Source of the DNA: Collinsella sp. UBA6357
GTDB taxonomy: Bacteria; Actinomycetota; Coriobacteriia; Coriobacteriales; Coriobacteriaceae
Assembly (NCBI GenBank): GCA_002437815.1
Contig: DJRP01000034.1
Span: 119,414 to 183,413, forward strand
Direction of reading: 5' to 3'
DNA length: 64,000 bases
Shown here: one piece after another, positions 28,032 through 36,297 of the stretch
How positions within the stretch are numbered: the stretch's first letter is position 1
Layout: each line of letters opens with the position of its first letter
The notes under the pieces: generated by a model
Database searches by the model: none
Told to the model about the DNA's origin: nothing
Seen by the model: only the letters and a program-made list of their open reading frames with translations
Translations under genes and position numbers: made by a program

Positions 28032-29150
28032 ATGGATACTAAGAGCCTGCGGCAGCATTGGAACAATCAAGAAAAGCAATGCCATGATTGCCTTATTTTC
28101 ACGGGGCCTTCAGCGCTCAGGATGCTTCGGGCGCAAAGACGCAAGACAGGCTTTCTGCCTTGGAAGTCCATCGGGCTTGACGAACAAGATCGTCTGCTTC
28201 GGACATGTGCTCCCGGTGTGCCTTCGTTTGTTCTTGCCGACCTGGTTCGTATGGGTGCCGTTGATGCAGAACGAGACGACGCCGTTCACGTCTTGGTCGG
28301 GAGCGCGGCCAATAGAAGAAAGGGGGCATGGCTTGCGCCCCATGTCTGCTCGATATCGCTGCCGCAAGGTGCGATCGCACAGGTGGAACCCGGTGTGTTT
28401 GCCTTGATGCCGGAGGCGCTGTGCTTGGATATCGCTCATCGGGTCGGGCTGGTGCAGGCATATGCGGTTGCCCTTGAGTTGTGCAGCAAGATTTCCCTCA
28501 GCGATCACTCGGAATGGCTGCCGCCGTATCGTAACGTGACGGCTACGGGGCTCGAGAAAGACAAAGATCAAACAAAGTCCGTCGGCTACTTTGAGGTCGA
28601 ACCGGTCATGACGCCCCAGGACCTCCTTTCGTATCTCAGCCTCGTCCCGAGCGATCCGCGGGCGCGTCAGCTCGCTGCTCTTTGCAGACATCTAGTATGC
28701 GACCTCAGGTCACCCATGGAATGCATCATGATCGGTATGTTCACGTTACCGTTTAGAATGGGCGGTTTTAACTGCGGACCCTTCTGCTGTGATTTCAAAA
28801 TCGAGTTTGGCGATCGCGCACAGGCGATCGCAGGCATGCCTTATGCCGTATGCGATGCCTATCAAGAGAAAGCCAAGATCGATTTGGAGTACAACGGGGA
28901 TGCGGGGCATGAACAGCTGGCGTCGCGGATTCATGACGAAAAGCGCAACACGGCGTTGGCGTCGATGGGAATAGAGGTGCTGGTTGTCAACAAGGAAACG
29001 CTTTGCGATCTGCAGGCGATGGAAGCGATCGCGTGGCACATCCATCAGCGGATGAATGGACAATATCGAAATCGCGTAAAAGCCCAAAGAACGCGCCAGA
29101 AGGCCTTGTTGACGAGTTTGAGAGCGTCCTTTGGCCTGCTACCAAACTAG
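28032..29150 (+). CDS. Unknown protein with a C-terminal PD-(D/E)XK-like (DUF559/Vsr-type) domain
   Basis: 372 residues. The last 100 contain CDAYQEKAKIDLEYNGDAGH, then RNTALASMGIEVLVV, which has the pattern of DUF559/Vsr-like nucleases: an Asp, a spaced hydrophobic-E-Y-G strand, then H and a basic R-N-x-x-L helix before a beta strand. The N-terminal 250 residues are unrecognised, with scattered Cys. Catalytic activity is not assured. The start ATG 28032 follows comF by eight bases. Base composition is visibly less GC-rich than neighbouring genes, which suggests transfer or a fast-evolving paralogue family. Confidence 0.6.
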   Translation: MDTKSLRQHWNNQEKQCHDCLIFTGPSALRMLRAQRRKTGFLPWKSIGLDEQDRLLRTCAPGVPSFVLADLVRMGAVDAERDDAVHVLVGSAANRRKGAWLAPHVCSISLPQGAIAQVEPGVFALMPEALCLDIAHRVGLVQAYAVALELCSKISLSDHSEWLPPYRNVTATGLEKDKDQTKSVGYFEVEPVMTPQDLLSYLSLVPSDPRARQLAALCRHLVCDLRSPMECIMIGMFTLPFRMGGFNCGPFCCDFKIEFGDRAQAIAGMPYAVCDAYQEKAKIDLEYNGDAGHEQLASRIHDEKRNTALASMGIEVLVVNKETLCDLQAMEAIAWHIHQRMNGQYRNRVKAQRTRQKALLTSLRASFGLLPN

Positions 29151-29162
29151 GCTCATATTCGC

Positions 29163-29384
29163 GATATCCAAAAAGCGGGGTTGATGAGTTATGGCACAAA
29201 AATAGTAGCAACGAAATTCGATGCTAGATGCTCATTTATGGGTCTGTTCATATGGTGAGCGGCGCTCGGAAGCGCTTGGAGGTTACGATTCGTATGTTTG
29301 AAGGAGTCGCATGGGTTCCTTCACTGCCTTTTTTGCTGCTATTAAATAAGTAGCAGAACTCACAAACCCGACTTTTTGGATATC
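29163..29384. repeat. Intergenic inverted-repeat element, GATATCC-type ends (second copy)
   Basis: Arms begin GATATCCAAAAAG at 29163 and end with its complement CTTTTTGGATATC near 29384. About 28 bp pair with a few mismatches (GGGGTTGATGAGTT against AACTCACAAACCCG), and a further imperfect stem involves GTAGCA and TGCTAC-like blocks. The outer sequence matches the element at 14578-14794. No ORF lies inside. Confidence 0.75.
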
Positions 29385-29461
29385 GATGACCGGGCAAGGG
29401 GCAAACGGACTAGAGGGTGCTCGCAAATTCTGTGCGCACGGTGCGAATGCAGGCCTTAACC

Positions 29462-29490
29462 CTCAACGTTAGCTTGAACTTGGATATAAT
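29462..29490 (+). promoter_or_regulatory. Promoter of the structured RNA
   Basis: A consensus TATAAT at 29485-29490 preceded by TTGGA. The -35 region is weak. The expected start, six to seven bases on, is G29497, exactly the first paired base of the RNA closing stem. Confidence 0.6.
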
Positions 29491-29496
29491 GCCCTC

Positions 29497-29760
29497 GTTC
29501 CTGCCAGGCTGTGGTTGCGGATGGACAACGGTCCATCCAAGTCCAAGACAGACGCGGTCGAAGGGATCCACGTAAGCGACCGCGTGCGCGCGGCGCGATC
29601 ATGGCGCGTCCTAGAGGTAAGTCGCACCGTCCGTTCTATTTTCTATGGGGCAATAGTGCCCCGCGGGCGAGCGGGCCAGTCGTGAAGACGGTTACGGCCG
29701 TTTGAGCAAACGCCCCGGTGTGCAAGTGTGGGGTCAAATACCAGGTCAGCTGGCAGGGAC
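29497..29760 (+). ncRNA. Structured RNA, candidate raiA-motif RNA
   Basis: The two ends pair: GTTCCTGCCAG-g-CTG (29497-29511) with CAGCTGGCAGGGAC (29747-29760), 14 bp with one bulge and one G-U. Inside are GGATGGAC-AACG-GTCCATCC (29519-29538), ACGCGGTCG with CGACCGCGT (29552-29585), and GGGGCA-ATAG-TGCCCC (29647-29662). The start coincides with the predicted transcription start. raiA-motif RNAs are known from Firmicutes and Actinobacteria near raiA (HPF) and comFC genes; here comF lies 1.5 kb upstream and HPF 1.4 kb downstream. The fold is seen; the family name is inferred from context, as I could not check the conserved nucleotides. Confidence 0.6.
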
Positions 29761-29821
29761 AACTAATAAGGCACTGTGCTCCGCACAGCTTGTATACGAT
29801 TTTGAGATGAGGGCTAAAGAC

Positions 29822-30808
29822 ATGATGAGGGGCAGCTTCGCAGGCGCGACTCGAATGGCGATGGGCACCGTGGCGCTTGCCTGCGTGCTGGGCTTGAGCG
29901 GCTGTTCGCTCAACCCCTTTTCGCCCCTAACGACCCCTACGCTTGCCGAGCTGGAACAGCAGGAGGTGTCGGCGGCCGTGAGCGATGACGCCCTCGTTGC
30001 GTCGGGTACCCTGACGGTGGCGCTCGATACCTCCGATGCCCCCCAAGCCATGAAGAATGCCGACGGCACCCTTACGGGCTATGCGGTCGATACGGCTCGC
30101 GCCCTGGCGTGTCGCATGGGGCTCAAAGTGTCTTTTGTCGAGTCGTCTTCCGCCGCCTCGGCGCTCAACGATCATAAGGCCGATATCTTTATCGGTGACA
30201 TCGACAACATGGGCAGCGGCCTGACCTCGGTCGGCACCTTTCTCATGGACGCCCCGTCGGTCTTTGGCAAAAGCGGCGACGGTGCGGCCCAGAACGTTTC
30301 GACCGATATGCTCGGATCCGCCAACCTGGGTGTGCAAAATGCCTCTGCCTCTCAAGAGGCCCTGACCAAACTTGGCATCACCGGTACGCAAAAGACCTAT
30401 GCCAACATCAACGAGTGCTTCGAAGCGCTTACGTCGGGGGAGGTCGATTACGTGGTGTGTGATTCCACGGCTGGCGGTTATCTCGCCCGCATGTATGACG
30501 GAATCGCGTACGTCGGCGCGCTCCAGACGCCTACGACGTTGGGCATCGCGGCGCTTTCTGCCAGCTCTGCGCTCACCGATGCCGTGAGCAACGCGCTTGA
30601 CGGCATAACGGCTGACGGAACGCTCGAGGCGGTTCATTCGGTGTGGTACGGCACCATGCCCTTCGACCTCACAAAGAAGGTCGTCTCAGGTGCGGGCGTG
30701 AGCACGCAGTCGGCATCGAGCGGCAGGTCCTCTTCGGCTTCCAGTGCATCGGCTTCGGACCAACAGACGACCATCACGGACGACGACATCAACAAGCTTT
30801 CCGACTAA
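29822..30808 (+). CDS. Extracellular substrate-binding lipoprotein (amino-acid type, SBP family 3-like)
   Basis: 328 residues with a lipoprotein signal: a hydrophobic stretch then the lipobox LSGC with Cys28 as the lipidated residue. The body (SGTLTVALDTSDAPQAMKNADGTLTGYAVDTARALA) is a periplasmic-binding fold type II of the family that binds polar amino acids. A Ser-rich tail ends the protein. No permease or ATPase gene is adjacent, so its transporter partner is elsewhere or it acts as a sensor. ATG 29822 is used because GAGGG lies eight bases upstream; ATG 29807 is possible. It follows the structured RNA by 62 bases. Confidence 0.8.
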   Translation: MMRGSFAGATRMAMGTVALACVLGLSGCSLNPFSPLTTPTLAELEQQEVSAAVSDDALVASGTLTVALDTSDAPQAMKNADGTLTGYAVDTARALACRMGLKVSFVESSSAASALNDHKADIFIGDIDNMGSGLTSVGTFLMDAPSVFGKSGDGAAQNVSTDMLGSANLGVQNASASQEALTKLGITGTQKTYANINECFEALTSGEVDYVVCDSTAGGYLARMYDGIAYVGALQTPTTLGIAALSASSALTDAVSNALDGITADGTLEAVHSVWYGTMPFDLTKKVVSGAGVSTQSASSGRSSSASSASASDQQTTITDDDINKLSD

Positions 30809-31135
30809 CAGAGCAAGTTATTGGTAGGGGATTGAACATTCGTCCATCGGTAAACGGTTGTTCTTCATGGTTTCAACACGTACTGCCGGGTGCTTCGATA
30901 AGAGGTACCCGGCATTCTTTCTACGCAGAAATAGCAGGTAAAACAATATATTTAAAAGTTGGTATCAGGTTGCGGAATACGCTCTAGCGCACTTTGCCAG
31001 ACAAAAGCGCGACTCTTCGGTATGCGGTATCAACCAATCTTTATTCGGGCATTTTCGGTTTCACGAGAATCTTTCGGTGACAGTGGGTACATAGGCAGTA
31101 CCACGTAATGTCCCTTTGGCAGATTGGAGCCATGT
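30809..31135 (+). other. Intergenic gap before hpf
   Basis: 327 nt without a gene. It contains the terminator at 30884-30921. The remaining sequence is A/T-richer and probably holds the hpf promoter, but no convincing -35/-10 pair or other structure was found. Confidence 0.4.
30884..30921 (+). terminator. Terminator of the lipoprotein gene
   Basis: Stem TGCCGGGT (30884-30891) with ACCCGGCA (30907-30914), then TTCTTT. Confidence 0.75.
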
Positions 31136-31720
31136 ATGGATATCAAGGTTTCTGGACGCAAGACCACGGTAACCGATGCCCTGCGTGCACATGTGGATGA
31201 GAAGATCGGCGAGGCCCTCAAGGTCTTCGATATCGAACCTATGACGGCTGACGTCGTGCTCCGCTACGAGAAGAATCCCTCCAACCCCACGCCCGCCATC
31301 GTCGAGGTCACGGTCCGCGCCCGCGGTTCTGTGATCCGTGTCGCCGAGCATGGAGCAGATATGTATGCCGCTATCGATCTGGCGGCCGATAAGGTTACCC
31401 GTCAGCTGCGCAAGTTCAAGACCAAGGTCGTGGACAACCGCCAGGGTGGCGCCAGCGCCGCGGAGGTTGCGCCGGCCGAGCGTGTCGAGGATCTGGCCGA
31501 CCTGCTGCTGCCCGCCGAGGATGATGACCTGCTCGTGCGTGAGAAGATCATCGATGTCACCCCGATGACCGAGGAGCAGGCGCTTGTCCAGACCGATCTG
31601 CTGGGTCACGACTTCTATGTCTTCGAGAACGCCACCACGGGCCTTATTAATGTGGTGTATCACCGTAAGAATGGTGGATACGGTATCATCAAGCCCCGTA
31701 TCGAGACCCTTGACGAGTAA
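31136..31720 (+). CDS. hpf: Ribosome hibernation-promoting factor, long form (RaiA/HPF)
   Basis: Binds the 30S subunit and joins idle ribosomes into 100S dimers in stationary phase. The 194-residue protein has an N-terminal S30AE domain (MDIKVSGRKTTVTDALRAHV, to about 100), a flexible linker, and the C-terminal dimerisation domain (about 135-190, DLLGHDFYVFENATTGLINVVYHRKNGGYGII), so it is the long form that dimerises ribosomes alone. The start ATG 31136 has TTGGAGCC upstream. It ends at a strong terminator. Confidence 0.95.
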   Translation: MDIKVSGRKTTVTDALRAHVDEKIGEALKVFDIEPMTADVVLRYEKNPSNPTPAIVEVTVRARGSVIRVAEHGADMYAAIDLAADKVTRQLRKFKTKVVDNRQGGASAAEVAPAERVEDLADLLLPAEDDDLLVREKIIDVTPMTEEQALVQTDLLGHDFYVFENATTGLINVVYHRKNGGYGIIKPRIETLDE

Positions 31721-31750
31721 AATACGTTAACTTGCATGAGTTAACGGATG

Positions 31751-31783
31751 GCGGCCGTCCCATGCGGGGCGGCCGCTTTTTTG
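31751..31783 (+). terminator. Terminator of hpf
   Basis: Stem GCGGCCGTCC with GGGCGGCCGC around loop ATGC, then TTTTTT. Confidence 0.9.
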
Positions 31784-31804
31784 CATGAAAGGGCGCTTTT
31801 GAGT

Positions 31805-32752
31805 ATGCCATCTACTACCGGCCGCGCCGATAGGTGCCGCATCGTCGTCGACACGTGCTGCGACTTCACCCCCGAGGTCGCCGCCAACCTGGACGTCGAT
31901 ATTCTGGGATTCCCCTATATCATCGACGGCGAGGAGCACACCGACGACATCTGGTCGAGCATCTCGCCCAAGGAGTTCTACGACCGCATGCGCGAGGGCG
32001 CTCGCGTCTCGACTTCTGCGGTTTCGCTCGGTCGCTATATCGAGTTCTTCACGGAGTGCGCCAAAGAGGGCACACCGACGGTCTACCTGTGCTTTACCTC
32101 GGCATTGTCATCGAGCTACAACTCGGCATGCCAAGCTGCCGAGGCGGTGCGTGCCGAGTACCCCGACTTCGAGATCTACGTGGTCGACAACGCTTTGCCC
32201 TGTGCCACCGGAGAGCTGCTGGCCCTCGAGGCCGTGCGCCAGCGTTCGGCGGGGCTTTCGGCCAAACAGCTTGCCGCATGGGCCGATGAGGCAAAGACCT
32301 ACGTCCATGGCTACTTTACGCTCGAGAGCTTCGATGCCCTGGCGGCCGGCGGCCGCATCCCCCCGGCGGCGGCGCAGCTCACCTCGAAGCTTGATGTCAA
32401 ACCCGAGCTTTCTTATGATCTGGCGGGCTCGCTGTCGTTGATCGGCGTGAACCGCGGTCGCAAGAAGGCACTGAAGTCGTTGGTCAAATCCTTCAGGGAA
32501 AACTACGTGGCCGATCCTTCGATGCCGATCGGTATCGTCACGGCCGATGCCGAGAAGGACGGCGATTGGCTCGAGGCAGCTATCCGCAAAGAGGACGGCT
32601 GCGACAACGTGACCATCATTCGCGGCTCGGTGGGCCCCACCATCGGTGCCCATGTGGGCCCGGGCATGGTTGCCATCATGTTTTGGGGCAAGAACCGCGC
32701 CGACAAGATCTCGCTCACCGACCGTATCGCCAAGCGTGTGCGCGGCGAGTAG
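31805..32752 (+). CDS. DegV-family fatty-acid-binding protein
   Basis: 315 residues. DegV/FakB proteins bind a fatty acid and present it to the kinase FakA for incorporation into phospholipid. Seen here are the N-terminal IVVDTCCDFTPEVAANLDVDILGFPYIIDGEEH (shortened family signature VDSxxD), TSAVSLGRY, and the late GPTIGAHVGPG loop that contacts the carboxylate. ATG 31805 is used; TTG 31799, two codons earlier and nearer to AAAGGG, is an equal candidate. No fakA is nearby. Confidence 0.88.
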   Translation: MPSTTGRADRCRIVVDTCCDFTPEVAANLDVDILGFPYIIDGEEHTDDIWSSISPKEFYDRMREGARVSTSAVSLGRYIEFFTECAKEGTPTVYLCFTSALSSSYNSACQAAEAVRAEYPDFEIYVVDNALPCATGELLALEAVRQRSAGLSAKQLAAWADEAKTYVHGYFTLESFDALAAGGRIPPAAAQLTSKLDVKPELSYDLAGSLSLIGVNRGRKKALKSLVKSFRENYVADPSMPIGIVTADAEKDGDWLEAAIRKEDGCDNVTIIRGSVGPTIGAHVGPGMVAIMFWGKNRADKISLTDRIAKRVRGE

Positions 32753-32846
32753 ATCCGTGCGCACGGTGTAGCCCAACGTGTGGCGGATATTTCCAGAACC
32801 GCCGCTAAACACCATACCTATCATCAGCAAAGAAAGAAGGTCATCG

Positions 32847-33929
32847 ATGGCTGACAAGAAACCCCGCGTCGCATTTATCGGAACCGGCATCATGGGCGCG
32901 CCCATCGCTGGGCACATCCTTGATGCTGGCTATCCGCTCACGGTCTACAACCGCACCCGTTCCAAGGCCGCGGGCCTGGTCGAGCGCGGCGCCGTGTGGG
33001 CCGATACCGTTTCGGACGCCGTGGCAGACGCCGATATCGTCTTTACCATGGTCGGCTATCCTGCAGAGGTCGAGGAGCTGTACCTGGCCGGCAGCGGCCT
33101 GCTCGCAGCCACCAAGCCTGGTGCGACCCTTATCGACCTCACCACGAGCGCTCCCGAGCTCGCACGCGATATCGCCGAGGCCGCTCAGGTTTCGGGTCGC
33201 ATGGCGTTTGACTGCCCGGTGACTGGTGGCGAGTCGGGTGCTATTGCGGGCACCTTGACGGCTATCGTGGGCGCGACCGAGCGCGACTTGGAGCCCGTGC
33301 GCCCCGTCATCGAGTGCTTCAGCTCAAAAATCTGCTGCTTCAACGGTCCCGGTCGCGGCCAGGCGGCCAAGCTCGCCAACCAGGTTGCACTTGCCAGCTC
33401 CATGGTGGGAATGGCCGATGCCCTGGCCTTTGCCGAGCTGGCGGGCCTCGACGTCGAGCAGACCCGCGACATGATCTTGGGCGGCACCGGCAAATCCGGC
33501 GCCATGGAAAGCCTGGCGCCCAAGGCGCTCGACGGCGATTTCAAGCCCGGTTTCATGGTCGAGCATTTTATCAAGGACCTGCGCCTGGCCCTGTCCTATG
33601 CCGACGATCGCGAGCTGGCGCTCCCCGGTGCCGACGTCGCCTTCACGCTGTACGACATGCTCGAAGCCATCGGTGGCGGCAAGATGGGTACGCAGGCCAT
33701 CACCCTGCTCTATCAGCAGGAAGCAGATGCCGTGGCTGCTGGGCTCGATTGGTCGCTCTACCGTCCCGAGGAGCACGGCGCTCACGAGGAAGGCTGCGGT
33801 TGCGGTGAGCACGAGGGCGCTCATGAGTGCGGTTGCGGTCATCACCATGATGACGATCACGAGTGCTGCCATGGCCACGTCCATGGTGAGGGCCACGAGT
33901 GCTGTGGCCGTCACCATCACGAGGAGTAG
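32847..33929 (+). CDS. 3-hydroxyisobutyrate dehydrogenase-family oxidoreductase with a His/Cys-rich C-terminal tail
   Basis: 360 residues. Residues 1-295 are a beta-hydroxyacid dehydrogenase: NAD(P) motif GTGIMG at 12-17, FDCPVTGGESGA (substrate loop) and KLANQVALA with the catalytic Lys. Likely activity is reversible oxidation of a short 3-hydroxyacid such as glycerate/tartronate semialdehyde. Residues 310-360 are unlike the family: 15 His and 8 Cys in 51 residues, with HHHDDDHECCHGHVHGEGH. Such a tail should bind metal ions (Ni, Zn, Co or Cu). It is in frame and precedes a membrane-protein gene by five bases. Confidence 0.87.
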   Translation: MADKKPRVAFIGTGIMGAPIAGHILDAGYPLTVYNRTRSKAAGLVERGAVWADTVSDAVADADIVFTMVGYPAEVEELYLAGSGLLAATKPGATLIDLTTSAPELARDIAEAAQVSGRMAFDCPVTGGESGAIAGTLTAIVGATERDLEPVRPVIECFSSKICCFNGPGRGQAAKLANQVALASSMVGMADALAFAELAGLDVEQTRDMILGGTGKSGAMESLAPKALDGDFKPGFMVEHFIKDLRLALSYADDRELALPGADVAFTLYDMLEAIGGGKMGTQAITLLYQQEADAVAAGLDWSLYRPEEHGAHEEGCGCGEHEGAHECGCGHHHDDDHECCHGHVHGEGHECCGRHHHEE

Positions 33930-33934
33930 CACCC

Positions 33935-34384
33935 ATGGATAACTGGGTGTTTGCGCTGCTCTCGGCGGTGCTGTTTATCTTTGCGCTCTATATCGGCTTT
34001 CTTTGCGGGCAGTGGGCCTGCGAGCGCCGCGTGACCACCAAGCGCGAATACTGGATCGCCAACGCCCTCGGTTGCGTTGCCGTCATCCTGCTTACGTGGG
34101 TCTTCTCGCTGCTGCCGCTGCTTCAGTTTGCGCCCGTGGGCTGGCTCGGCGGTTTCATTGCCGGCCTCAAGATGAGTTTCGGTGAATCTGTGGGCCTGTG
34201 GCGCAAACATGACGAGGTGCTCAACATCAACAAAAAGCAGCGCGAGGTGGCCGATGCCGGCACCGGCGATCAGATGCGGCGCAACCGCCGCGCCGCGCGC
34301 GAGGGCAAGAGCGAGGCCCAGCTCATCTCGGTCAAGGACAACAAGAAGGCTGGCGGCACCAAAAGCAAGCGCCAGGCCAAATAG
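33935..34384 (+). CDS. Small membrane protein of unknown function
   Basis: 149 residues with two predicted membrane helices (about 5-25 and 43-65, the latter followed by a hydrophobic turn) and a basic cytoplasmic C-terminus rich in Lys and Arg (ending KKAGGTKSKRQAK). No recognised domain. It begins five bases after the His/Cys-rich dehydrogenase and ends 17 bases before the HEAT-like gene, so it belongs to a tight operon with both. Confidence 0.75.
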   Translation: MDNWVFALLSAVLFIFALYIGFLCGQWACERRVTTKREYWIANALGCVAVILLTWVFSLLPLLQFAPVGWLGGFIAGLKMSFGESVGLWRKHDEVLNINKKQREVADAGTGDQMRRNRRAAREGKSEAQLISVKDNKKAGGTKSKRQAK

Positions 34385-34401
34385 AAGGATAAGAGGATCA
34401 T

Positions 34402-35100
34402 ATGGCAGACACCAAAGATGAACAGCTGACCGACGAGGAGCTTGCGCAGCTCAAGTTTGTCGAGGAGAACGAAGGCGGCGTCGATCGCTTGGTCAAAGAG
34501 CTCGGCGCACCGGCGCGCCGTATGCGCCAGTTTGCGGCTCGCGTCCTGCACCTGCTGGCCGAGCGCGATCCCGAGCGCGTGGTCCCCTGCGTGGACGATC
34601 TGATCGCTGCGCTCGATCGCCCCGAGGCCCAGACGCGCTGGGAGGTGCTCGACGCCCTGAGCGCGCTTGCCTCCATCTGTCCCGATAAGCTGGGCGATGC
34701 CTTCGAGGGCGCCGAGACCGCCCTGTTTGACGAGCTTTCCTCCACGCTTCGCTATTCGGCTTTCCGCATGCTGTGCGTGTGGGGCGCCACAGGTGCCGAC
34801 CGCTCCCGAGAGGCGTGGACGATTCTGGACGAGGCCATCCAGTGCTACCACGGTGACCTTGAGTATCGCGACATGCTGGGATGCCTGTACGACTTTGGCA
34901 ACGGCGACATCGATGCCGAGGTGGCCGAAAAGCTGGCGTTGCGTCTTAAGTTCGATGCCGAGAACGGCAAGGGCAGCTATCTCAAGGCCCGTTCGAGCGA
35001 GATTTGCGAAATGCTCGTTAAACGTTTCGACTTGGATCTCTCCAAAAAGAAGAAGCGTGCTAGCGTGAAGAAATCTGAGGCTTCCGAAGACGAGGAGTAA
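34402..35100 (+). CDS. HEAT-repeat-like helical protein
   Basis: 232 residues, all predicted helical, with repeated pattern such as RMRQFAARVLHLLAERDPERVVPCVDDLIAALDRPEAQTRWEVLDALSALA spread over about 35-110, typical of HEAT-like repeats used as protein-binding scaffolds. Acidic N-terminus, Lys-rich then acidic C-terminus. No enzyme motif. Positioned between a small membrane protein and the isocitrate dehydrogenase-family gene, with six bases before the latter; function unknown. Confidence 0.7.
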   Translation: MADTKDEQLTDEELAQLKFVEENEGGVDRLVKELGAPARRMRQFAARVLHLLAERDPERVVPCVDDLIAALDRPEAQTRWEVLDALSALASICPDKLGDAFEGAETALFDELSSTLRYSAFRMLCVWGATGADRSREAWTILDEAIQCYHGDLEYRDMLGCLYDFGNGDIDAEVAEKLALRLKFDAENGKGSYLKARSSEICEMLVKRFDLDLSKKKKRASVKKSEASEDEE

Positions 35101-35106
35101 CCGATT

Positions 35107-36192
35107 ATGGCGCACGATGTAGTACTCATTCCCGGTGACGGTATCGGCCCCGAAATCACGCAGGCCATGCGCCGCGTGGTCGACGCCACGGGTGTCGAGA
35201 TAAACTGGAATGTCCAGGAGGCCGGCGCCGGCGTCATGGACGAGTACGGCACGCCGCTGCCGCAGCACGTGCTCGATGCCGTGGCCCAGACCAAGGTGGC
35301 TATTAAGGGGCCTATCACCACGCCGGTCGGCACGGGTTTCCGCAGCGTCAACGTGGCCTTGCGCAAGCACTTCGATCTCTACGCCTGCGTGCGCCCCTGC
35401 CTGTCGCAGCCGGGCGACGGCTCCCGCTATCGCGACGTCGACCTTGTGATCGTGCGCGAGAACACCGAGGACCTCTATGCCGGCATCGAGTTCGATGAGG
35501 GCGCGCCCGAGGTAGCCGAGCTTTCCGAGCTGGTCGAAAAGTCGGGGCAGAAGACCTTCGCCGCCGACTCGGCGATTTCCATCAAGCCGATCTCGATCGC
35601 CAAGAGCCGTCGTATCGTCGAGTACGCCTTTGAGTACGCGCGCCGTTGCGGTCGCAAGAAGGTCACGGCCGTGCACAAGGCCAACATCATGAAAGCGACC
35701 GACGGCCTGTACCTGCGCATCGCCCGCGAGGTGGCCGAGCGCTACCCCGATATCGAGTTCAACGATAAGATCGTCGACGCCACGTGCATGGGGCTTGTGC
35801 AAAACCCGCAGGACTTCGACGTGCTGGTGCTCCCCAACCTCTATGGCGATATCGTGAGCGATCTGTGCGCCGGCTTGGTGGGAGGTTTGGGCATGGCGCC
35901 CGGTTCCAACATCGGTGCCGACTGTGCCATCTTCGAGGCCACGCACGGCTCCGCGCCCGATATCGCGGGGCAGGATATCGCCAACCCCACGGCCGAGATC
36001 CTTTCGGCCGCCATGATGCTCGATCATCTGGGCGAGAACGAGGCGGCAAACCGCATCCGCGCCGCCGTCTCCGCCACGCTTGATGCGGGCGAGCAGGTTA
36101 CCGGCGATGTGCGTCGCGCTCAGACCGGCTCCGTCGAGGGCGCAGTGGGTACTCAGGCCTTTGCCGATGCGGTCATCGCGCATCTTGCCTAA
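35107..36192 (+). CDS. Isocitrate/isopropylmalate dehydrogenase family protein, probable NAD-dependent isocitrate dehydrogenase
   Basis: 361 residues. Decarboxylating dehydrogenase; [11 protein letters not shown] at the N-terminus, [21 protein letters not shown] (substrate-binding loop of isocitrate-type members), [13 protein letters not shown], the catalytic Lys in [12 protein letters not shown], and [21 protein letters not shown] metal residues are all in place. The substrate loop favours isocitrate over isopropylmalate, and no leuB neighbours exist. It ends at a terminator. Alternative: homoisocitrate or another 3-substituted malate. Confidence 0.85.
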   Translation: MAHDVVLIPGDGIGPEITQAMRRVVDATGVEINWNVQEAGAGVMDEYGTPLPQHVLDAVAQTKVAIKGPITTPVGTGFRSVNVALRKHFDLYACVRPCLSQPGDGSRYRDVDLVIVRENTEDLYAGIEFDEGAPEVAELSELVEKSGQKTFAADSAISIKPISIAKSRRIVEYAFEYARRCGRKKVTAVHKANIMKATDGLYLRIAREVAERYPDIEFNDKIVDATCMGLVQNPQDFDVLVLPNLYGDIVSDLCAGLVGGLGMAPGSNIGADCAIFEATHGSAPDIAGQDIANPTAEILSAAMMLDHLGENEAANRIRAAVSATLDAGEQVTGDVRRAQTGSVEGAVGTQAFADAVIAHLA

Positions 36193-36228
36193 ATAGAACT
36201 TAAGCGTAAGCGTTTTTGTTGCGAATCG

Positions 36229-36262
36229 ATACGCCCGGCAGCGATGTCGGGCGTATTCTATT
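36229..36262 (+). terminator. Terminator of the isocitrate dehydrogenase gene
   Basis: Stem ATACGCCCG (36229-36237) with CGGGCGTAT (36248-36256), then TCTATTG. The tail is short in T, so strength is moderate. Confidence 0.6.
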
Positions 36263-36297
36263 GCAGATTGTTTTTGACCACCAAGGAGACTATCGAT

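Noticed and set aside
29497..29821. Possible tmRNA, SRP RNA or RNase P RNA in the leader before the lipoprotein gene
   Set aside because: No tRNA-like ends or tag frame, no GGAAGGAAGCAGCC-type SRP loop and no GAGGAAAGTCC element of RNase P could be found.
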